64,000 bases of DNA, taken from NCBI GenBank assembly GCA_020073645.1, contig JAIQET010000013.1:1-64000 (forward strand), written 5' to 3'. Position 1 is the stretch's first letter; every line of letters begins with the position of its first letter. Source of the DNA: Terriglobia bacterium (GTDB lineage Bacteria > Acidobacteriota > Terriglobia > Terriglobales > Acidobacteriaceae). This document shows positions 52,035 to 58,266 of the stretch, one piece after another. The notes under the pieces are model-generated. The model ran no database searches. It saw only the letters and a program-made list of their open reading frames with translations, and was not told the origin of the DNA. Both the position numbers and the translations under genes were made by a program.

Positions 52035-53369
52035 ATGGAAAACCTCATCACCCGCTACCGCAACGTCACCATCCTGGTGGCGGTCTTGTTTGCGCAGGTG
52101 CTGGGGTTGGCGGTGCAGGTCAAGCGCAGTACGGAGAATGAGCCCACCCGCCTGATCCGCATCTGGGCGGTCAATGCAGTCACTCCCTTCGAAAAGGTCA
52201 TCGTCTGGTGTCAGCACGGCACGGCCAGTCTGTGGCACAACTACTTCTACCTGCGGGGAGTACGGCAGGAAAATCGCGATTTGAAGGCGGAGATCCAACG
52301 TCTCCGTATCGAGCAGGTGCGCTTGAGCGAGGATGCCGAGCAGGCGCACCGGTTGCAGGCGTTGCTGGCCTTCAGGGAACAGTTCATCTCGAAGACGGTG
52401 GCCGCGCAGGTGATTGGTTCCAGCGGCAGCGAGCAGTCGCGCTCCATCTACATCGATAAGGGTGCTGGCGACGGGATCAAGGCTGACATGGCGGTGATCA
52501 CCTCTGACGGAGTGGTGGGCAAAGTGCTGCGCGTGTACAACAGCAATACTGCGCAGGTACTGCTGATCGATGACCAGACCAGCGGAGTGGGAGCGATTCT
52601 GGAAAAGTCGCGCCTGCAGGGAGTGCTGCGGGGTACACCCGCCGGCGAGGTGGTGCTCGAGAAGGTGATGTCCGACGAAGCCGTGCAGCCTGGAGAAGCG
52701 GTGCTGACCAGCGGCGGCGACCGCATTTTTCCCAAAGGCTTGCCGGTGGGCACGGTGAGCAAGGTCTCTCCGGGATCGGATTTCTTTCTTAACATCCGGG
52801 TCAAACCGGCTGCGAATCTGAGCAAGCTCGAGGAAGTGCTGGTCGTGACCAGCGTGGAGGAGAAAGAACCTGCCGTGAATGAGGCGGGGCCGATGCGCGC
52901 GGCGGACATTCTGGCGCAGCGCTTGCCCTCAGTGCCGGAGAAGCCGGCGACGGACGCTAGCAAACCTGGTGCGACGGCGGGAGCAGCGACGATCGTGCAG
53001 CCCCCGCCCAAAACCGCCAAGCCGGGAACCGCAGGAACTACGAACCCGAAACCCAGTATGGCAGGTGCGACTCAGAGCCCAGCCGGCGGTCCCACTGCCA
53101 AGCCCAAGGCGAATGATGCAACTGTCGCCGCCAGACCCGCAAACGCCGCCCCGGTGACGACCAAGCCAGCCAACGGTACAACTCTGAAACCGGAAAACGG
53201 TGCGGCCATCAAGCCAGCCACAGAGCAGAAGCCTGCGCCTCCACCGGTGAAGGTGTCAGACCAGATGAAGGCCGCGGGGAATAAGGCGGAGCCCACGCTT
53301 CCCAAACCCAAGCCGCAACCCGCAGAGCCGCAGTCCGAGCCAGCCCCACCGGAGGACAAGCCTCACTAG
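52035..53369 (+). CDS. mreC: rod shape-determining protein MreC with Pro/Ala/Lys-rich tail
   Basis: This 444-residue bitopic protein has a membrane helix near residues 8-28 and a coiled coil (QENRDLKAEIQRLRIEQVRL). The periplasmic MreC beta-barrel domain runs to about residue 280 (SDGVVGKVLRVYNSNTAQV; SGVGAILEKSRLQGVLRG). The last 160 residues form a low-complexity tail rich in Pro, Ala, Lys and Thr, absent from short MreC proteins (about 280-330). MreC scaffolds MreD, PBP2 and RodA in the elongasome. Confidence 0.95.
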   Translation: MENLITRYRNVTILVAVLFAQVLGLAVQVKRSTENEPTRLIRIWAVNAVTPFEKVIVWCQHGTASLWHNYFYLRGVRQENRDLKAEIQRLRIEQVRLSEDAEQAHRLQALLAFREQFISKTVAAQVIGSSGSEQSRSIYIDKGAGDGIKADMAVITSDGVVGKVLRVYNSNTAQVLLIDDQTSGVGAILEKSRLQGVLRGTPAGEVVLEKVMSDEAVQPGEAVLTSGGDRIFPKGLPVGTVSKVSPGSDFFLNIRVKPAANLSKLEEVLVVTSVEEKEPAVNEAGPMRAADILAQRLPSVPEKPATDASKPGATAGAATIVQPPPKTAKPGTAGTTNPKPSMAGATQSPAGGPTAKPKANDATVAARPANAAPVTTKPANGTTLKPENGAAIKPATEQKPAPPPVKVSDQMKAAGNKAEPTLPKPKPQPAEPQSEPAPPEDKPH

Positions 53370-53370
53370 C

Positions 53371-53889
53371 GTGCCCATCACTTACACATCGCAGGAGCAG
53401 GTGGAGGTCTACCGGTTCAGTATTCCGGCGGCGATCCTCATTCCCCTGATCGCGGTCTTTTTGCAGGCCTTCGTGCCGTTGAAGCTGGCCTTCTTCTCCA
53501 TCTTCGACTTGCCGCTGCTGGTAGTGATTTTCTTCGCCGTGGCCCGGCGCAGCCAGGTGACGGGACTGCTGACCGGGGCCGCCATCGGCCTGCTTCAGGA
53601 CTCGCTCACCCACCAGCCGATCGGCGTCTACGGCATCGCCAAGACCGTGGTGGGGTACGGCGCATCCTCACTGGGCGTAAAGCTGGACGTGGAGAACGCT
53701 GGCTCCCGCTTCCTGGTGACGCTGTTTTTTTATATCGTTCACGAAATTGTGTATTTCCTGGTGGCCCGCGGGCTGGTGGGGTTAACGCTGCAGTGGAGCT
53801 GGCTGCACGAGTTGGGGTCTGCCCTGGCGAATGCCCTGTTGGCGGTGGCCTTGTTTGCCCTGCTGGACCGGTTCAAGCAGCGGACGTGA
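53371..53889 (+). CDS. mreD: rod shape-determining protein MreD
   Basis: This 172-residue inner-membrane protein has about five to six hydrophobic segments. Its pattern (LTGAAIGLLQDSLTHQPIGVYG) is typical of MreD. It starts with GTG one base after the mreC stop, so it is tightly coupled. Its stop is followed within a few bases by heptad array H7a. Confidence 0.9.
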   Translation: MPITYTSQEQVEVYRFSIPAAILIPLIAVFLQAFVPLKLAFFSIFDLPLLVVIFFAVARRSQVTGLLTGAAIGLLQDSLTHQPIGVYGIAKTVVGYGASSLGVKLDVENAGSRFLVTLFFYIVHEIVYFLVARGLVGLTLQWSWLHELGSALANALLAVALFALLDRFKQRT

Positions 53890-53893
53890 AGGC

Positions 53894-53921
53894 AGGTCTC
53901 AGGCGTCAAGCCTCAGGTGGC
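53894..53921. repeat. heptad word array, left arm H7a
   Basis: Four units (AGGTCTC, AGGCGTC, AAGCCTC, AGGTGGC) follow mreD. The complementary arm is H7b, 770 bases away, on the other side of the PilZ gene. Confidence 0.75.
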
Positions 53922-54285
53922 AGGGCCCGCGAGGACTATCTAGTCCTGGAGCCGGGTTCGCGCTTACAGCTGCTATCTCTCGCCCCAAGCACTCCTTCCA
54001 GGGGCACTCCTCGTTCTTGAGCTTGTGCACGGCGACCTGGATCTTGCGATCAGTGCCCGAATCGCGCAGCCACACCACGCGAAAGCGGGCTTTGCGGTCG
54101 CCGTAAGCGACGCCGATCAGATCACCGGTTCTCAGATGCTGCTCAATCCCGCATAGCAGTGCTCCACTGACGCTGATGTTGCGAGCGACAGCGTCTTGCA
54201 CAAAGAGTGCGCCTTGGGCATCGATGCCCCAGACGCGCACGGCAAGATCGGCTTGGGTTCGCGGCTCTTTCCGACTCTGCTTCAT
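53899..54285 (-). CDS. PilZ-domain protein
   Basis: This 128-residue protein begins KQSRKEPRTQADLAVRVWG and has NISVSGALLCG and LIGVAYGDRKARFRVVW. These are the RxxxR-like and D/NxSxxG parts of a PilZ c-di-GMP-binding domain. It is encoded antisense inside the cell-shape operon, between mreD and mrdA. The C-terminal residues and stop are encoded by heptad array H7a. Binding competence cannot be judged from sequence alone. Confidence 0.75.
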   Translation of the reverse strand: MKQSRKEPRTQADLAVRVWGIDAQGALFVQDAVARNISVSGALLCGIEQHLRTGDLIGVAYGDRKARFRVVWLRDSGTDRKIQVAVHKLKNEECPWKECLGREIAAVSANPAPGLDSPRGPCHLRLDA

Positions 54286-54690
54286 GGACACCGTTAGTGG
54301 CTCGAAGAAAAGCGATGTGGGACTCCCTGATTATCCGAAAGCCGATCGAGAGACTCTGTGATGTGGCCCGCTTTTTCGCAAGCGAAGGTAACCCAAGCAG
54401 AATTACAGGAGTCATCGTTCGGTCACACTGGAGGGGAGGGGATGCCGGGTGCCCTGGCCGGCCCGGGAGAAGCCTGGCCCAGGATGAATCGCGGACTGTG
54501 GCAAGGGCGCTGGGAGGCAACCGGTGGCACCCGCCAATGGGATCTTCTGGTCGGCGTCTCCCGGCGTCTATGCCCTTCCGTCACTGAAGACACAATCCCC
54601 CTCACCAACTCGAAGGGTTACAATACAGTTAACTTCCCGAAAGGACTGCCTGGCCGTGGGAATCCACCGCTGCAATGTATCGCCAAGGGC
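54286..54690. other. non-coding stretch before mrdA
   Basis: About 400 bases between the PilZ start and arm H7b. A GC hairpin-rich stretch (for example CGCTTTTTCGCAAGCG at about 54370) is present. I see no credible gene, and none of the riboswitch signatures I know. Confidence 0.4.
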
Positions 54691-54718
54691 TGACGCCCGG
54701 GGCCTGAGGTCCGACGTC
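54691..54718. repeat. heptad word array, right arm H7b
   Basis: Units TGACGCC, CGGGGCC, TGAGGTC, CGACGTC end 3 bases before the mrdA ATG and are complementary in type to H7a. Confidence 0.7.
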
Positions 54719-54720
54719 TA

Positions 54721-56688
54721 ATGTTTGGCCGTGACGAAAAAGTATCGCCCATCCGCCTGACCGCGGTGCAGTACATCGTCCTGGGCATCTTCCTCATTCT
54801 GGCTTACGGACTGTGGCGGCTGCAGGTGGCGCAGAGCGACATGTACGCCACGCTGGCGGAAAAGAACCGCATTCGCAACGTGCCCATCCTGGCGCCGCGC
54901 GGCAAGATTCTTGATCGCGAAGGCCGCACCATCGTCGACAACTATCCCTCGTTCACGGCGCTGCTGTTGCGCGACTCCTCGCGTGATCTCGCGGGCGATG
55001 CCGATCTCATTGCACAAGGCCTGCACCTGGATGCGAAAGAGGTGCGGGAACGCATCCGGAAGTTCGCCTCCATGCCGCAATACCAGCCGATCTATCTCAA
55101 AGACGACATCACGCCGGATGAACTGGCGTTTATCGAAGCCCACCGCAACGAGTTGCCGGAGTTGGACACCATCATGGCGCACCGCCGCCTGTATCCGCGC
55201 AACGGATTTATGGCCCACCTGGTTGGCTACGTGGGCGAGGTCAGCGAGGAAATGCTCAACTCGCCGCGGTGGGAGCTGTACAACCCGGGAGATGTGGTGG
55301 GGCAGTCGGGAGTGGAACAGGAGTACAACCAGATCCTGATGGGCAAGAACGGATTCCGGCGCGCGGTGGTGAACAGCCACGGCAAAGAAGTCGGACGGTT
55401 GGATGAAACCCCCGCGGAACCCGGCCGGCAACTCAAGCTCACGGTAGACATCGATCTGCAAATCGCCGCCGAGCAGGCGTTGGAAGGGAAGAACGGAGCG
55501 ATTGTCGCGATGGACCCGCGGACGGGCGAAATCCTGGCCATGGTGAGCCGCCCGGCCTTCGATCCCAACGATTTCGCGGTGCGCATCTCGCGTGAAGAAT
55601 GGACCAAGCTGGTCAACGACGAGAACCATCCATTGCTGAACAAGGCCATTCAGGCACAGCTGGCGCCGGGCTCGGTGTTCAAGATCATCATGGCCACCGC
55701 AGGCCTGCAGGAAGGCATCGCGCAGACCATGCACGTGACCTGCAATGGGGGCGCGGTGTTTTACGGACGTTATTTCAAGTGTTGGGTAACAGCGGAGCAT
55801 CGCGTCCACGGCCTGGTGGATATCCGCAAGGCGATTTACCAGTCGTGCGACGTATTCTTTTACACCCTCGCGGAAAAGCTGGGCATCGATCGCATCGCCA
55901 AGTACGCGATCATGTTGGGACTGGGGCAGAGGACGGGGATCGATCTGCCGCAGGAGGTCACTGGAGTGATGCCTTCGGAGGAATGGAAAATCCGTAACTT
56001 CAAGCAGAAGTGGTACGCGGGAGAAACCATTTCGGTCGGCATCGGACAGGGCGCGGTCGCCACCACACCCATTCAGTTGGCGCGCGCCATCGGCGGGATT
56101 GCCAGCGGGGGCGTGTTGCGCCGTCCGCATGTCGCGTTCCCCGATCTATTGCCCGCCAACATTCGGCCCGTCTCGGACGGGTTGGGCGAAGTGAACATCG
56201 GGCTCGATCCCAGCAACTGGGAATTGATCACCGATGCCATGGCTGCGGTGGTGAACCCCGGGGGAACCGCTCCCAGCGCGCACCTGCAAGGCATCGATTT
56301 TGCTGGCAAGACCGGCAGCGCGCAGACCATCAGCAATGTGGCCAAGGCCCGGCTGGCGAACGGGAAATCGAAGTTCAAGGACAACGGCTGGTTTGTGGGA
56401 GTGGAGCCCCGACGCAACCCGGAGATCGTCGTGTGCACCCTGCTCGAAGAAGGCGAGCACGGATACCTGGCGGCGCGCGCGACTGCGCAGGTGATCAAGG
56501 CATACGTGGACAAAGAGCGCCGGCAACCGACCAAGGTCGCCCGCAGCGACGGCAAAGTGGACGTGGGCGCGGTGTGGAATGTTTCCGACGAAGACGATGG
56601 CCACGAAACGGTGCGCGGCGGACACTTCCTAATAAACGTTTCCAAGAAGCGCTTGCCGCTGGCGACAGCTGCGCCGGGAGTGAATTAA
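54721..56688 (+). CDS. mrdA: penicillin-binding protein 2
   Basis: This 655-residue class B transpeptidase of the elongasome has an N-terminal membrane helix and a pedestal domain (APRGKILDREGRTIVDNYPS). The transpeptidase domain has S318 in APGSVFKI, the SxN-position motif as SCD in YQSCDVFFY, and KTG at 530-532 (FAGKTGSAQT). It crosslinks peptidoglycan together with RodA. The heptad arm directly upstream leaves little room for a ribosome binding site. Confidence 0.95.
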   Translation: MFGRDEKVSPIRLTAVQYIVLGIFLILAYGLWRLQVAQSDMYATLAEKNRIRNVPILAPRGKILDREGRTIVDNYPSFTALLLRDSSRDLAGDADLIAQGLHLDAKEVRERIRKFASMPQYQPIYLKDDITPDELAFIEAHRNELPELDTIMAHRRLYPRNGFMAHLVGYVGEVSEEMLNSPRWELYNPGDVVGQSGVEQEYNQILMGKNGFRRAVVNSHGKEVGRLDETPAEPGRQLKLTVDIDLQIAAEQALEGKNGAIVAMDPRTGEILAMVSRPAFDPNDFAVRISREEWTKLVNDENHPLLNKAIQAQLAPGSVFKIIMATAGLQEGIAQTMHVTCNGGAVFYGRYFKCWVTAEHRVHGLVDIRKAIYQSCDVFFYTLAEKLGIDRIAKYAIMLGLGQRTGIDLPQEVTGVMPSEEWKIRNFKQKWYAGETISVGIGQGAVATTPIQLARAIGGIASGGVLRRPHVAFPDLLPANIRPVSDGLGEVNIGLDPSNWELITDAMAAVVNPGGTAPSAHLQGIDFAGKTGSAQTISNVAKARLANGKSKFKDNGWFVGVEPRRNPEIVVCTLLEEGEHGYLAARATAQVIKAYVDKERRQPTKVARSDGKVDVGAVWNVSDEDDGHETVRGGHFLINVSKKRLPLATAAPGVN

Positions 56689-56703
56689 TAGCTGTCACCG
56701 CGT

Positions 56704-56737
56704 ACCGAGCGAAGCCATCCTTCACTTCGCGGAAGGC
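56704..56737. repeat. degenerate family A repeat, copy A7
   Basis: CCGAGCGAAG and CATCCTTCACTTCGCGGAAG resemble family A halves, between mrdA and rodA. Confidence 0.45.
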
Positions 56738-56765
56738 GACAGATTGTTGAACGAACGAGGAAAGC

Positions 56766-56793
56766 TAACGACCGACGACCGACGACCGACGAC
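56766..56793. repeat. single-arm heptad word array, H8
   Basis: TAACGAC followed by three identical CGACGAC units ends 2 bases before the rodA ATG (56796), where a ribosome binding site would normally lie. Confidence 0.8.
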
Positions 56794-56795
56794 TG

Positions 56796-57881
56796 ATGTC
56801 TAGATACGTTTCATTCCGTGACTTTGACTGGCTGCTGCTGGTGTTTGTGCTGCTCATTTGCGCTGTGGGTGTGGTGGAAATCCGCAGCGCAACGGCGCAC
56901 ACCAAGTTCGCGGGCGCGCACATCAAGCAACTCTACTGGATCGCGGGCGGCTTGGCCGGCATGTTTCTGATGAGCCTAGTCAACTACCAGGTGCTGCTCG
57001 ACCGGGTGCACTGGTTTTACATCGTGGCGATCGCTTCCCTGATGTCGGTGATGATTTTCGGGCAAAAGTATCTGGGTGCGCGCCGCTGGATCAAGATGCC
57101 CGGAGGTCAGCACTTTCAGCCCTCGGAGTGGGTGAAGCTGATCCTGATCCTGGCAGTCGCCAAGTACTTCGCCGACCTGCACCAGAAGGAACTTTCCTGG
57201 GGAGACTTCGTCAAAGCGGGAGCCATTGTCGGCGTCCCCATGCTGATGGTCCTGGCCCAACCCGACCTTGGGACTGCGCTCACCTACATTCCGATTGCGG
57301 TCATGGGTTTGTTCCTGGGTGGGCTACGGGCGAAGCAGGCCCTGGTCGTGGTCCTGCTCGCTGGATTGATGATGCCGCTGGCCTGGCACGTACTCAAGCC
57401 TTACCAGCGCGATCGCCTGACCGCCTTCCTGGAGCCCGAGGCTGACCCTCAGCATACCGGGTACCAGGTGATTCAATCGCTGATTGCGGTGGGTTCGGGG
57501 GGACTTTGGGGTAGCAGTGCCGGGTCGCAGACCCACTTGGCCTTCCTGCCGGTGCCCCAGACCGACTTTATTTTTGCGGCGTTCGCGGAGGAACACGGAT
57601 TTGTAGGTGCATTGGGGGTGATGCTGTTATACTTCATAGTGCTGATGCGTTTGACCCAGAACGCGCAAACGGCGCCCGACCGCGCTGGCACGTTCGTGGT
57701 AATGGGGGTGGTGGCTGTGCTTAGCTTCCACGTCCTGGTCAACGTCGGCATGGTGGTCGGCTTTATGCCGGTTACCGGAATTCCTTTGCCTTTAATGAGT
57801 TATGGCGGGTCTTCCGTCCTGTTCATGTTTTTGGCGCTGGGTATTGTGATGAATGTTCGAATGCGTCGCTTCGTGAACTGA
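56796..57881 (+). CDS. rodA: rod shape-determining SEDS glycosyltransferase RodA
   Basis: This 361-residue polytopic membrane protein polymerises lipid II. SEDS-family segments include VVEIRSAT in the first loop, GARRWIKMPGGQHFQPSEW, LVLAQPDLGTALTY and a C-terminal GFMPVTGIPLPLMSYGGSS. About ten membrane helices. It pairs with PBP2 encoded just upstream. Translation start is the ATG at 56796 immediately behind heptad array H8. Confidence 0.96.
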   Translation: MSRYVSFRDFDWLLLVFVLLICAVGVVEIRSATAHTKFAGAHIKQLYWIAGGLAGMFLMSLVNYQVLLDRVHWFYIVAIASLMSVMIFGQKYLGARRWIKMPGGQHFQPSEWVKLILILAVAKYFADLHQKELSWGDFVKAGAIVGVPMLMVLAQPDLGTALTYIPIAVMGLFLGGLRAKQALVVVLLAGLMMPLAWHVLKPYQRDRLTAFLEPEADPQHTGYQVIQSLIAVGSGGLWGSSAGSQTHLAFLPVPQTDFIFAAFAEEHGFVGALGVMLLYFIVLMRLTQNAQTAPDRAGTFVVMGVVAVLSFHVLVNVGMVVGFMPVTGIPLPLMSYGGSSVLFMFLALGIVMNVRMRRFVN

Positions 57882-58266
57882 AGCAGGAGGAAGAAGGCAA
57901 GGAGAGTCGCCGCGCTTGCCAGATGCGGCAGAAAACGAGATCAAGATTACGATCGCCCTCGCGTAAAGAGGGCACTCACCGGCCGGAATGCAGTTGGAGG
58001 CCGGGCAGGATTGAAGCCAGACGCGACCAGGCGGGTAACGGCCCCCTCCCTATGGAGAGAGACGGTCACAAACCTGGGTAGCGCCAATGCGATAAGTGCA
58101 AAAGATTCCCAAGCTTGTGCAACGGGTTCGGCTCCGGAGGGAACTCCGAGGCCCGGGTCGTCCCTTGTTCGGAACGGCCATCGCGACGCTCCATCCTCCC
58201 TGTTTTTGCCTGCCTCTGGACCGGTGAAACCTGTGACCGCTTGACGGCGCAGAAACCGGAGTCCGC
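57882..58266 (+). other. long leader between rodA and rng
   Basis: 385 bases without a credible open frame. It contains several short GC stems, for example GAGGGA/TCCCTC-type pairs around 58050 and ACCGGTGAAACCTGTGACC near 58222. Ribonuclease E genes in other bacteria have long autoregulatory leaders, so a similar role is possible. There is no direct evidence here. Confidence 0.35.

Noticed and set aside
54286-54690. Possible riboswitch or small gene before mrdA
   Set aside because: No known aptamer core and no frame with a ribosome binding site or credible composition.
54718-56130. Long minus-strand open frame opposite mrdA
   Set aside because: Antisense shadow; the plus strand carries all transpeptidase motifs.
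11662-56793. CRISPR array interpretation of the tandem words
   Set aside because: Units are only 7-9 bases and contiguous, with no spacers of 30 bases and no cas genes.
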